From Bacillota bacterium (GTDB taxonomy: Bacteria; Bacillota; Clostridia; Clostridiales; Caloramatoraceae), in the NCBI GenBank assembly GCA_023389275.1, contig JAEWEN010000036.1, forward strand, positions 1-30,816: DNA of 30,816 nt. Direction: 5' to 3'. Positions 20,740-28,718 of this stretch are shown here, piece after piece. The translations under genes were made by a program, and so were the position numbers. Each line of letters starts with the position of its first letter. Position 1 is the first letter of the stretch. Under the pieces are notes generated by a model. That model ran no database searches. It had not been told where the DNA came from and saw only the letters and a program-made list of their open reading frames with translations.

Positions 20740-21416
20740 CAAAAGCCTTATTTATAACTGCAACATCAACAGATGTAGGAAAAACATACATATCATCTTT
20801 AATTACAAAAAGCTTAATAGATAATAAAGTTAATGCTGGATACTATAAACCTGTTTTAAGTGGAGCTAACATAGAAAATAATAAGGTTATTAGCTGTGAT
20901 GGATTAGAGGTATTAAAATACTCATCACTTAATGAAGATTTAGATAAATGTGTTTCTTATATAATGAAAACTCCAGTATCACCACATCTTGCTAGTAAGA
21001 TAGAAGGTATAGATATAAATTTAGACAAAATAAAAAGTGATTTTAATAATTTAAAAGAAAAATATGATTATATTACAGTTGAAGGGGCAGGGGGAATAAT
21101 TTGCCCTGTTAACCTTGAAAGAAATATTATGTTAACTGATGTTATAAAAGCATTAAATCTTGATATAGTAATTGTTACAAATCCATATGTTGGCGCTATT
21201 AATTCTACTGTGTTAACTGTAGAATATGCTAAAAGTATTGGGATTAATATAAAAGGAATTATTTTAAATTGTTTTGATTATAAAAATATAGCTCATATTG
21301 ATAATAAAAATGTAATAGAGAGTATTACAAATATACCTATTATAGATGTAGTTGAAAAAAACAAAGGATTAAATATAGATACAAATACTATATGTAGTTT
21401 GTATAGGGAGGTTTAA
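20736..21416 (+). CDS. bioD: Dethiobiotin synthetase
   Basis: 226 residues. ATP-dependent carboxylation of 7,8-diaminopelargonate to dethiobiotin. P-loop 'TATSTDVGKTYISSLI' near residues 8-23, 'YYKPVLSG' and 'VEGAGGIICPV' are hallmark blocks; the last carries the residues that contact Mg and substrate. 'ILNCF' marks the base-binding region. The ATG overlaps the bioB stop and AAGGTGG is inside bioB. One base separates it from bioA. Length and motifs are normal. Confidence 0.95.
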   Translation: MTKALFITATSTDVGKTYISSLITKSLIDNKVNAGYYKPVLSGANIENNKVISCDGLEVLKYSSLNEDLDKCVSYIMKTPVSPHLASKIEGIDINLDKIKSDFNNLKEKYDYITVEGAGGIICPVNLERNIMLTDVIKALNLDIVIVTNPYVGAINSTVLTVEYAKSIGINIKGIILNCFDYKNIAHIDNKNVIESITNIPIIDVVEKNKGLNIDTNTICSLYREV

Positions 21417-21417
21417 C

Positions 21418-22761
21418 ATGGAAAATTTAGTTAATAAAGATTTAAAATATATTTGGCATCCATGTTCACAAATGAAAGACTACGAGGAATTAAAGCCTAT
21501 AGTTATTAAAAAAGGAAAAGGGGTTTATTTGTATGATATAAATAATAACTCCTATATAGATGTAGTAAGTTCATGGTGGTGTAATTTATTAGGACACAGT
21601 AATGAAAGAATAAATAGCGCTGTTAAAAATCAAATAGATGATTTGGAACATGTAATATTTGCTAATTTTTCAAACATACCAGTTATAAATCTTTGTGATG
21701 GGTTAAGTGAAATTATTCAAAAACAGCTTACAAAGTTTTTCTTTACAGATAATGGTTCATCAGCAATAGAAGCAGCTATGAAAATGAGTTTTCAATATCA
21801 TTATCAAACAGGAAATCCTAAAAAAACTAGATTTATGGCATTAGAAAATGCTTATCATGGGGAAACAATAGGAGCTTTATCTGTAAGTGGAGTGGATCTT
21901 TACTCTAAAATGTATAAACCACTTTTAATGGATATTATAAGAGTAGAGGCACCTGATTGCTATAGATGTAAATACGGAAAATGTAGAGAAAAATGCACAG
22001 CTGAATGTTTTAAAAGTGTAAAAGAAAATATTGAAATGCACTCAAATGAAGTATGTGGCTTTTTAGTAGAACCTTTGGTACAAGCGGCAGCAGGTATGAA
22101 AATATATCCACCTATATTTTTAAAAAAACTAAGAGAAGAGTGTACAAAACATAATATTCACTTAATAGCAGATGAAATAGCTACAGGGTTTGGAAGATGT
22201 GGTGAAATGTTTGCAACACAAATTGCAAATATATCTCCTGATATTATGTGTTTGTCAAAGGGTCTTACAGGTGGATATATGCCTATGGCAATAGCAGTAA
22301 CAACAAATGAAATATATAATGCTTTTTATGCAGATTATAATGAAGGAAAAGCATTTATGCATAGTCATACATATTGTGGCAATCCTCTTGCTGCATCTTG
22401 TGGAGTTGAGGTTTTAAAAATATTTAAGGAAGAAAATATATTGGAAAATGCAAAGGAAAATGCTATTTATTTTAATAATCTTTTAAATGAAGAATTAGGT
22501 AACTATAAATATACAGGAGAAATAAGAAGCATAGGACTTATTAACGCTATAGAGCTTGTAAAAAACAAAGAAACTAAAGAAGAGTTTGACTCAAAAATGA
22601 GAGTAGGATATAAAATTTATAAAGAAGGATTAAAAAAAGGAATTCTTTTAAGACCACTTGGAAATGTTATATATTTTAATCCACCTCTTACAATAACAAA
22701 AGAGGAAATAAATAAAGTAGTTAAAATTTCAAAACAAGCAATAAAGGCTATCCTAGGATAG
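21418..22761 (+). CDS. bioA: Adenosylmethionine-8-amino-7-oxononanoate aminotransferase
   Basis: 447 residues, class III PLP aminotransferase converting 7-keto-8-aminopelargonate to 7,8-diaminopelargonate. 'WHPCSQMKDYE', 'VSSWWCNLLGHSN', 'FTDNGSSAIEAAMKM', 'ENAYHGETIGALSVSG', 'ADEIATGFGRCG' and 'CLSKGLTGGYMPMA' with PLP Lys281. An unusual cysteine cluster, Cys181, 184, 189, 193 and 197 ('CYRCKYGKCREKCTAEC'), sits in the segment after 'EAPD'. It resembles a small metal knuckle seen in some anaerobe BioA proteins; a function is not known to me. AGGGAGG precedes the ATG. The last gene of the operon; its stop is inside the terminator. Confidence 0.94.
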   Translation: MENLVNKDLKYIWHPCSQMKDYEELKPIVIKKGKGVYLYDINNNSYIDVVSSWWCNLLGHSNERINSAVKNQIDDLEHVIFANFSNIPVINLCDGLSEIIQKQLTKFFFTDNGSSAIEAAMKMSFQYHYQTGNPKKTRFMALENAYHGETIGALSVSGVDLYSKMYKPLLMDIIRVEAPDCYRCKYGKCREKCTAECFKSVKENIEMHSNEVCGFLVEPLVQAAAGMKIYPPIFLKKLREECTKHNIHLIADEIATGFGRCGEMFATQIANISPDIMCLSKGLTGGYMPMAIAVTTNEIYNAFYADYNEGKAFMHSHTYCGNPLAASCGVEVLKIFKEENILENAKENAIYFNNLLNEELGNYKYTGEIRSIGLINAIELVKNKETKEEFDSKMRVGYKIYKEGLKKGILLRPLGNVIYFNPPLTITKEEINKVVKISKQAIKAILG

Positions 22762-22768
22762 CCTTTAA
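22743..22768. terminator. Terminator between bioA and hcp
   Basis: Perfect 24-nt palindrome AAAGGCTATCCTAGGATAGCCTTT at 22743-22766 (described by its arms AAAGGCTATCCT and complement). The bioA stop TAG is inside it. It serves bioA and the convergent hcp gene. Confidence 0.82.
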
Positions 22769-22769
22769 A

Positions 22770-24401
22770 TTATTTCATAAAGTTTTTAATATCAGTTTCT
22801 ACATCTGAAATTCCTTGTATTCCAAAGTTTTCTACTAAAACTTTAGCTACATTAGGTGATAAAAATGCAGGTAGTGTTGGTCCTAGATGAATATTTTTAA
22901 CTCCTAGGTAAAGTAGTGATAAAAGAACTATAACTGCTTTTTGCTCATACCAAGCTATATTAAACTCTAAAGGTAAGTCATTTATATCATCAAGTTCAAA
23001 AGCTTCTTTTAGCTTTAATGCAATAACTGCTAGAGAGTATGAGTCATTACATTGACCAGCATCTAAAACTCTTGGAATTCCACCAATGTCACCAAGGTCT
23101 AATTTATTATATTTATACTTTGCACATCCTGCTGTTAATATAACAGTATCATTTGGAAGAGCTTTAGCAAAGTCTGTATAGTATGATCTTGATGCATGTC
23201 TACCGTCACATCCTGCCATTACAAAGAATTTTTTAATAGCTCCACTTTTTACAGCTTCAACAACTTTATCAGCAAGTAGTGTAACTTGATTATGTGCAAA
23301 TCCTCCTACAATTTCACCTGTTTCTATTTCAGTTGGAGCAGGACAAGTTTTAGCAAGTTGTATAATTTTTGAAAAATCTTTTAGTCCATTTTCATCTTTT
23401 TCTATATGATAGCATCCTTCGTATCCAGCAGCACCTGTTGTAAATAATCTATTTTTATATGAATCCTTTGGAGGAACTATACAGTTTGTAGTCATTAAAA
23501 TAGGTCCATTAAATGATTCAAATTCCTTAGTTTGCATATACCATGCATTACCATAATTTCCTACAAAGTGTGAGTATTTTTTAAATGCTGGATAGTAGTG
23601 CGCAGGAAGCATTTCAGAGTGAGTATAAACATCTACTCCAGTTCCTTCTGTTTGTTTTAAAAGTTGTTCAAGGTCAAATAAATCATGACCTGAAACTAAT
23701 ATACCAGGATTTTTACCAACACCTATATTTACTTTTGTTATTTCAGGATGCCCATAAGTTGATGTGTTTGCAGTATCAAGTAAAGCCATACCATCTACAC
23801 CAACTTTTCCTGTTTCAAGTGTTAAAGCTATTAATTCATCAGCTGTTATATTAGTTTTTAAAGTTTTTGATAAAGCCATTTGCATAAATGAATGTATATC
23901 TTCACTATCATGTTTTAGTTCTATAGCATGTTTCATATATGCAGAAAGACCTTTAACTCCATATACTATAAGTTCTTTAAGGCTACGTATATCTTCGTTT
24001 TGTTCATGTAAAACACTAGCTTTTGAAGATGCTTCATATATTTCATCTACAGTTTTTGGCGCAAATAATGCAGCTTCACTTAAAACTGTTTTATCTAATT
24101 TTTCTATTAATGATTCTTTTACTTTTACAGTTTCATTTATTAATTTATTAAATACTTTTTCATCAAAGTTTGCATTTGTAATAGTAGAGAATAGATTTAA
24201 AACAACCATGTGATTAATTTTTTCATCTATTTTTTCGCCTTTTTCACGAAGCAAAGTTGTTACTTCAGAAAGACCTTTTGTTAAATATATAAGAATATCT
24301 TGATGTTTTGCAAGTGAAGGAGTTTTACCACATACCCCTTTTATAGTACAACCTGTGCAACCTGCAGCTTCTTGACATTGAAAACAAAACATTTTTTCCA
24401 T
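22770..24401 (-). CDS. hcp: Hybrid-cluster protein (hydroxylamine reductase), class I
   Basis: 543 residues. The N-terminus has Cys6-x2-Cys9-x8-Cys18-x5-Cys24, the [4Fe-4S] pattern of class I proteins from strict anaerobes. Later blocks hold the hybrid 4Fe-2S-2O cluster: 'GHDLFDLEQLL', 'HSEMLPAHYYPAFKKY', 'TTNCIVPP', 'GAAGYEGCYH', 'MAGCDGRHASRSYYTDFA', 'LTAGCAKYKYNKL', 'DAGQCNDSYSLA' and 'ALYEQKAV'-type end ('IAWYEQKAVIVLL'). Hcp reduces hydroxylamine or nitric oxide and acts in nitrosative stress. Frame opens earlier (24410) but that ATG lies in the AAGGAGATG ribosome binding site; 24401 is chosen. Divergent from a Crp/Fnr regulator with a shared palindrome. Confidence 0.95.
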   Translation of the reverse strand: MEKMFCFQCQEAAGCTGCTIKGVCGKTPSLAKHQDILIYLTKGLSEVTTLLREKGEKIDEKINHMVVLNLFSTITNANFDEKVFNKLINETVKVKESLIEKLDKTVLSEAALFAPKTVDEIYEASSKASVLHEQNEDIRSLKELIVYGVKGLSAYMKHAIELKHDSEDIHSFMQMALSKTLKTNITADELIALTLETGKVGVDGMALLDTANTSTYGHPEITKVNIGVGKNPGILVSGHDLFDLEQLLKQTEGTGVDVYTHSEMLPAHYYPAFKKYSHFVGNYGNAWYMQTKEFESFNGPILMTTNCIVPPKDSYKNRLFTTGAAGYEGCYHIEKDENGLKDFSKIIQLAKTCPAPTEIETGEIVGGFAHNQVTLLADKVVEAVKSGAIKKFFVMAGCDGRHASRSYYTDFAKALPNDTVILTAGCAKYKYNKLDLGDIGGIPRVLDAGQCNDSYSLAVIALKLKEAFELDDINDLPLEFNIAWYEQKAVIVLLSLLYLGVKNIHLGPTLPAFLSPNVAKVLVENFGIQGISDVETDIKNFMK

Positions 24402-24468
24402 AATTCCCATCTCCTTAAATCCTATAAACTATTGTAAAATAAATATAATATAAATTTTTACTATTGTA

Positions 24469-24484
24469 TGTTGCTATAGCAACA
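24469..24484. promoter_or_regulatory. Crp/Fnr-type palindrome between hcp and its divergent regulator
   Basis: TGTTGCTATAGCAACA, a perfect 16-bp twofold site of Crp/Fnr geometry. If hcp uses the TATATT/TATTAT -10 near 24442-24450 (minus strand), the centre lies about 40 bp upstream of its start, a class II activator position. It also lies 24 bp before the regulator's own ATG, fit for autorepression. Confidence 0.7.
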
Positions 24485-24507
24485 AAATAAAAAGAAAGGG
24501 GATTATT

Positions 24508-25203
24508 ATGAGTATAGAAAATTATATAGATGTTTTAAAAGAATCAAGACTTTTTGATTCTATAGAAGGAGAAGATATATATAAAATTATTCCTTGCCTT
24601 AATTATAAAATAAAAAGTTATAGTAAAGGATCTAGTATATTTATGGAAGGTGACTTTGTAGAAAATATAGGAATAGTACTAAGTGGAGTGTGCGAAATAA
24701 CAAAAGAAAACTTAGCAGGGGATAAGGTTATAGTGTCTATAGTTAAAAAATCTGATATGTTTGCAGAATCTATAGTGTGTAGGAAAGACAAAAAAAGCCC
24801 TGTAAATGTTACAGCTATTGAGGATACAAAGGTTGTTTTTATATCCTATGATAGAATAATAAGAAGTTGTAATAATAAATGTGAATTTCATATAAATCTA
24901 ATTAATAATCTTTTAATGATTATTGCGCAGAAAAACTTTATTCTTAATAATAAAATTGATATTTTACTTTTAAAAGGTATGAGGGAAAAAATAGCTACCT
25001 TTCTTTTAAGAAAATATAAAGAAACAGGAAAAGAATCTTTTAATATAGAACTAAACAGAAATCAATTAGCTGAGTATTTAAATGTTTGTAGAAGTTCACT
25101 TTCAAGAGAACTTTCTAAGATGCAAGATGAAGATATAATAAGTTATTCTAAAAATAAATTTATAATAAAAGATATTGATGCTTTAAGACACATATTATTA
25201 TAA
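24508..25203 (+). CDS. Crp/Fnr-family regulator, HcpR-like
   Basis: 231 residues. The N-terminal cNMP-binding beta-roll spans about 15-130 ('YSKGSSIFMEGDFVENIGIVLSG', shown in part), followed by a long dimer helix and a winged helix with 'NRNQLAEYLNVCRSSLSRELSKM' (183-205; recognition helix 'RSSLSREL'). The residues that bind cAMP in Crp are not conserved, and no Fnr-type N-terminal Cys cluster is present, so another signal, such as NO through heme, is likely. Divergent location from hcp and the shared palindrome make it a HcpR-type regulator by context. AAAGGGG precedes the ATG. It leads a run of four genes (regulator, ABC ATPase, ABC permease, mnmM) with gaps of 16, 2 and 11 bases. Confidence 0.85.
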   Translation: MSIENYIDVLKESRLFDSIEGEDIYKIIPCLNYKIKSYSKGSSIFMEGDFVENIGIVLSGVCEITKENLAGDKVIVSIVKKSDMFAESIVCRKDKKSPVNVTAIEDTKVVFISYDRIIRSCNNKCEFHINLINNLLMIIAQKNFILNNKIDILLLKGMREKIATFLLRKYKETGKESFNIELNRNQLAEYLNVCRSSLSRELSKMQDEDIISYSKNKFIIKDIDALRHILL

Positions 25204-25219
25204 AAATAGGGGGGATTTT

Positions 25220-26101
25220 ATGTATGCTATTGAAACAAAAAATTTAACAAAATCCTATGGTAAAAATAGAGGCATAACAGATATAAATTTAAAAGTAAAA
25301 ATAGGAGAAATATATGGTTTTGTAGGGCCTAATGGAGCTGGAAAATCTACAACAATAAAAACGCTTTTAAATTTTATATATCCAACTAGTGGGCAGGGGA
25401 GAATTCTTGGAAAAGATATAGTAAAAGAAAGCAAAGACATAAAAAATATTATAGGATATGTACCAAGTGAAGTTAAGCTTTATGATGATATAACAGTAAA
25501 AGAACTTATTAACTATTCTAAAGGATTTTATAAAAATATAAGTTTTGATGATGTAGATTATATTTGCAAGGAACTTGAGGTAGAAATGGATAAAAAAATA
25601 GGTAGTTTAAGTCTTGGCAATAAGAAAAAAGTAGCATTAGCTCAAGCAATGATTCACCATCCAAAGCTTTTAATATTAGATGAGCCTACAAGTGGACTAG
25701 ACCCATTTATTCAGAAAAAACTATTTTCTCTTATTTTAAAGGAAAAAGAAAAAGGCAATACAGTATTTTTTTCATCACATAACTTAGTAGAAATAAGAGA
25801 ACTTTGTGATGAAGTTGCAGTAATAAAAGATGGAAAAATTATTGATATTATAAATCCTAAAGTTTATGAAAAAAATTTAGTATCCATTGTACATGTAAAG
25901 GGAAATATTAAAGAAGATGATTTAAAGAATGTTTCAAAAAGTATTGAAAAGCTAGGGGACAATTATTATAAGTTTTATTATACAGGAGATATAGATAAGT
26001 TAATAAAATATATAAGTAAGTTTACTATATATGATATTACACTGGAAAAAGAAAAGCTTGAAGATTCATTTTTTAAATATTATGAAAGAGAGGAAATATA
26101 G
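25220..26101 (+). CDS. ABC transporter ATP-binding protein (ABC-2 exporter type)
   Basis: 293 residues. Walker A 'GPNGAGKSTTIKTLL' (about 36-50), Q-loop region 'IGYVPSEVKLYDDITV', signature 'LSLGNKKKVALAQAM' (a variant of LSGGQ), Walker B 'LLILDEPTSGLDP', and H-loop 'FSSHNLVEIREL'. The C-terminal 80 residues form the extra beta domain common in ABC-2 drug or bacteriocin exporters. Works with the permease at 26104, two bases downstream. AGGGGGGA precedes the ATG, 16 bases after the regulator stop. The exported substrate is not known; the regulator's nitrosative-stress context is only suggestive. Confidence 0.92.
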   Translation: MYAIETKNLTKSYGKNRGITDINLKVKIGEIYGFVGPNGAGKSTTIKTLLNFIYPTSGQGRILGKDIVKESKDIKNIIGYVPSEVKLYDDITVKELINYSKGFYKNISFDDVDYICKELEVEMDKKIGSLSLGNKKKVALAQAMIHHPKLLILDEPTSGLDPFIQKKLFSLILKEKEKGNTVFFSSHNLVEIRELCDEVAVIKDGKIIDIINPKVYEKNLVSIVHVKGNIKEDDLKNVSKSIEKLGDNYYKFYYTGDIDKLIKYISKFTIYDITLEKEKLEDSFFKYYEREEI

Positions 26102-26103
26102 TT

Positions 26104-26916
26104 ATGAATATATTTAGATTTGAATTTAAAAGAAATCTAAAATCATGCCTAATTTGGTCAGCTATATGCTCTGCTTTAATAATACTTTTTATGTCTATGT
26201 TTCCAAGTATGAAATCAAGTGGTATGCAAGATATTATATTTTCTAAAATAGATGCATTACCTAGTGGAATGCTTGAAGCATTTAATATTAGTATGATAAA
26301 TTTTTCAAACTTAAATGATTACTTGGGATATGCTATTCAGTATATTTTCATGGCAGGAGCTGTATATGCAGCACTACTTGGAGTTTCTTCTCTTATAAAA
26401 GAAGAAGCAGATGGAACAATAGAGTTTTTATATTCAAAACCAGTAAAGCGTAGTAGTATATTATTTTCAAAGCTTTTAGCTATTGCTTTAATTTATTGTT
26501 TATTTGTAGTTATAGTAGGTATATTTACAATTTGTATAAGCATAATTGTAAAACCTGAAGATATAAGTGTACTTAATATGATTATGGATATTAAAATTAT
26601 ATTTATAGGAATGATTATTTTAGGATATGTATTTATGGCAATAGGATTATTACTATCTGTTATTATAAAGTCTTCAAAGCAGGGAACAAGTTTATCAATA
26701 GGAGTATTTTTTATAACTTACTTTTTAGGAATAACAGGTAAAATAAAAGAAGAAGTTAAAGTTTTAAAATTATTATCACCTTTTGATTATTTTTTACCAT
26801 CTAAATTGTTAAAAGATGGTTTAAATATTACTTACACAATAGTTTCTGTTATAGTTATTATAGTATTAATATTTTTATCAAATTTTATTTATAAAAGAAA
26901 AGACATGAAAATATAA
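26104..26916 (+). CDS. ABC-2 family transporter permease
   Basis: 270 residues with six hydrophobic segments, the ABC-2 layout. 'MNIFRFEFKRNLKSCLIWSA' begins with a cytoplasmic amphipathic start and leads to helix 1. A conserved 'LGVSSLIKEEADGTIEFLYSKPVKRSSILFSKLLA' (in part; E-E-x-x-G-T-I-E-x-L-x-x-x-P-x-x-R) block follows helix 2, the coupling-helix mark of this family. A large extracytoplasmic loop of about 55 residues lies between helices 1 and 2. It starts two bases after the ATPase stop, with AGAGAGGAAAT as ribosome binding site, so they form one exporter. Confidence 0.9.
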   Translation: MNIFRFEFKRNLKSCLIWSAICSALIILFMSMFPSMKSSGMQDIIFSKIDALPSGMLEAFNISMINFSNLNDYLGYAIQYIFMAGAVYAALLGVSSLIKEEADGTIEFLYSKPVKRSSILFSKLLAIALIYCLFVVIVGIFTICISIIVKPEDISVLNMIMDIKIIFIGMIILGYVFMAIGLLLSVIIKSSKQGTSLSIGVFFITYFLGITGKIKEEVKVLKLLSPFDYFLPSKLLKDGLNITYTIVSVIVIIVLIFLSNFIYKRKDMKI

Positions 26917-26927
26917 GAGGTGAAACT

Positions 26928-27491
26928 ATGAGAAGATTAAGTGCAACTGATATTGCACATGATTTTTTAAAAAGATATGTTAGAGAAGGAGATACATGTA
27001 TTGATGCTACAGCGGGAAGAGGAAAAGACACATTATTTCTTTGTGAACTAGTAGGAGAAAAAGGAAATGTTTTAGCTTTTGACATACAAGAAGAAGCTAT
27101 TGAAAGCACAAAAAATATTTTAAAAGAAAATAACCTTTTAAATAGAGCTAAGGTTGTAAATGATAGCCATGAAAACATGGAAAGTTATTGTGATAGAGAA
27201 ACAGTTAGTGGAATAATATTTAATTTAGGATATCTTCCAGGAGGAGATCATAAAATAGCTACAAATCCACATACAACTATAAAAGCCATAGAAAGTGGAC
27301 TTAATCTTTTAAAAGAAAATGGTGTTATAAGTCTTTCTATTTATCATGGAGGGGATAGTGGATTTTATGAAAAAGATTTACTAATGAAATATTTAAAAGA
27401 AATAGAAAGTAAAAAATGTAGTGTTTTTGTTATGGAGCCCTATAATAAGGTTAATCCACCTATTTCAGTTTTTATTTTGAAAAATTTTTAG
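26928..27491 (+). CDS. mnmM: tRNA wobble-uridine (mnm5s2U34-type) methyltransferase MnmM
   Basis: 187 residues, class I SAM-dependent methyltransferase of the YtqB/MnmM family (formerly 'rRNA methylase-like'). Motif I 'IDATAGRGKDTLFL', motif II 'AFDIQEEAI', then the family-specific 'IIFNLGYLPGGDHKIATNPHTTIKAI' (in part), 'SLSIYHGGDSGFYEKDLL' and the end 'PYNKVNPPISVFILK'. MnmM completes methylation of the nm5 group of U34 in some tRNAs in organisms without the MnmC methylase. AGAGGTG precedes the ATG, 11 bases after the ABC permease. It is next to mnmH (27669), which also acts on U34, though the two are separated by a terminator. Confidence 0.88.
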   Translation: MRRLSATDIAHDFLKRYVREGDTCIDATAGRGKDTLFLCELVGEKGNVLAFDIQEEAIESTKNILKENNLLNRAKVVNDSHENMESYCDRETVSGIIFNLGYLPGGDHKIATNPHTTIKAIESGLNLLKENGVISLSIYHGGDSGFYEKDLLMKYLKEIESKKCSVFVMEPYNKVNPPISVFILKNF

Positions 27492-27514
27492 ATAGAGTTG
27501 TCTCTATCTTTTTT
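27491..27514 (+). terminator. Terminator after mnmM
   Basis: GATAGAG (27491-27497), loop TTGT, CTCTATC (27502-27508), then TTTTTT. The stem begins at the stop codon. Confidence 0.88.
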
Positions 27515-27668
27515 ATTATATTTTAAGCTTATAAGTAAATAATAAATATTAAAGATTTTACATTTATTAAAAAATATATATAATTATATAATAGATAAAA
27601 CAAATATAATTATGGATATAAATAGATATATTTGATATTAATTAATAGATATAGAAATAGGTGTTAAA

Positions 27669-28688
27669 ATGAATAGATTATTAGATTACGTAGATATAGA
27701 AAATGATAAAGATTATATTTTAATTGATGTAAGAAGTCCAAAAGAGTATAAAACAGCTACTATACCAGGAGCAATAAACCTACCTATTTTTACTGATGAA
27801 GAAAGAGAAAAAATAGGTACTATTTATGTAAGGTCATCAACAGATGAAGCTAAGCTTTTAGGTGTTACTGCGGTTTCAAAAAAGTTACCTGAAATATATG
27901 AAAAGGTGCAAAAAATTCAAAGAGAATATAAAAAACTTATATTCTTTTGTGAAAGAGGAGGAATGAGAAGTAGTTCTTTGGTATCTTTTTTATTAACAAT
28001 AGGTATAAATGCTTTTAAATTACATGGTGGATATAAAGGATATAGAAACTATATAAATAAAGCTCTTCCTGAAGAAATTGAAAAGTTAAGATTTGTAGTT
28101 ATACATGGTAATACAGGTGTTGGAAAAACAAAAATCCTTAAAAACCTTGAGGAAAAAGGATTAGATGTTTTAGACTTAGAAGGATGTGCTAATCATAGAG
28201 GGTCACTATTTGGAGATGTAGGTCTTGGAAAACAAAATTCTCAAAAGCAATTTGAAAGTTTAGTATATCACTGTTTAAAAAATAGAAAAACAGATATAGT
28301 TTTTACAGAGGCTGAAAGTAAAAGAATAGGACATATAATAATGCCTAAGTTTTTACATGAAGCTCTTTTAAATGGAAGACATATAAATGTTGTAGCAAAT
28401 ATAAATTCTAGAGTTGAAAATATAAAAGAAGACTATATAAAAGAAGGTAATGATGAAGAAATAATAAAATGTATAAATAGACTTGAAAAATATATAAGTA
28501 AAGCTAGAATAGAAGAATATACAAATGCAATCTTAGATAAAAACTATGAAAAGGTTATAGAGGATTTAATGATAAAATATTATGATCCTATGTATGAAAA
28601 TAAAGAGTATAACTATGAGTTTGAAACTAATAGTTCTAATATAGACTTTGCATGTGATGAAATTGAAAAATGGATAAACACAATATAA
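27669..28688 (+). CDS. mnmH: tRNA 2-selenouridine synthase
   Basis: 339 residues. N-terminal rhodanese domain with 'LIDVRSPKEYKTATIPGAINLPIF' (in part) and catalytic 'FFCERGGMRSSSL' (Cys94). C-terminal P-loop domain starts with 'VIHGNTGVGKTKIL' (147-154 is the loop), and 'LEGCANHRGSLFGDVG' is the conserved nucleotide/tRNA block of SelU/MnmH. The enzyme replaces sulfur of 2-thiouridine at tRNA position 34 with selenium via a geranylated intermediate, using selenophosphate. Selenophosphate synthetase is not in the window. A weak ribosome binding site (AGGTGTTAAA) precedes the ATG at 27669. It is followed by a strong bidirectional terminator. Confidence 0.93.
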   Translation: MNRLLDYVDIENDKDYILIDVRSPKEYKTATIPGAINLPIFTDEEREKIGTIYVRSSTDEAKLLGVTAVSKKLPEIYEKVQKIQREYKKLIFFCERGGMRSSSLVSFLLTIGINAFKLHGGYKGYRNYINKALPEEIEKLRFVVIHGNTGVGKTKILKNLEEKGLDVLDLEGCANHRGSLFGDVGLGKQNSQKQFESLVYHCLKNRKTDIVFTEAESKRIGHIIMPKFLHEALLNGRHINVVANINSRVENIKEDYIKEGNDEEIIKCINRLEKYISKARIEEYTNAILDKNYEKVIEDLMIKYYDPMYENKEYNYEFETNSSNIDFACDEIEKWINTI

Positions 28689-28718
28689 AAAAGAGCTGCT
28701 AAGCAGCTCTTTTTCTAT
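28688..28718. terminator. Bidirectional terminator between mnmH and the degenerate P-loop gene
   Basis: AAAAAGAGCTGCT (28688-28700) and AGCAGCTCTTTTT (28702-28714) form a nearly closed palindrome with A-run and T-run on the two sides. Confidence 0.9.

Noticed and set aside
23585..24213. Plus-strand open frames opposite hcp
   Set aside because: They are antisense shadows of the strongly conserved hcp gene and lack ribosome binding sites.
27515..27668. Small RNA or leader element in the AT-rich gap before mnmH
   Set aside because: Only low-complexity A/T repeats are seen; no stable stem or conserved motif was found.
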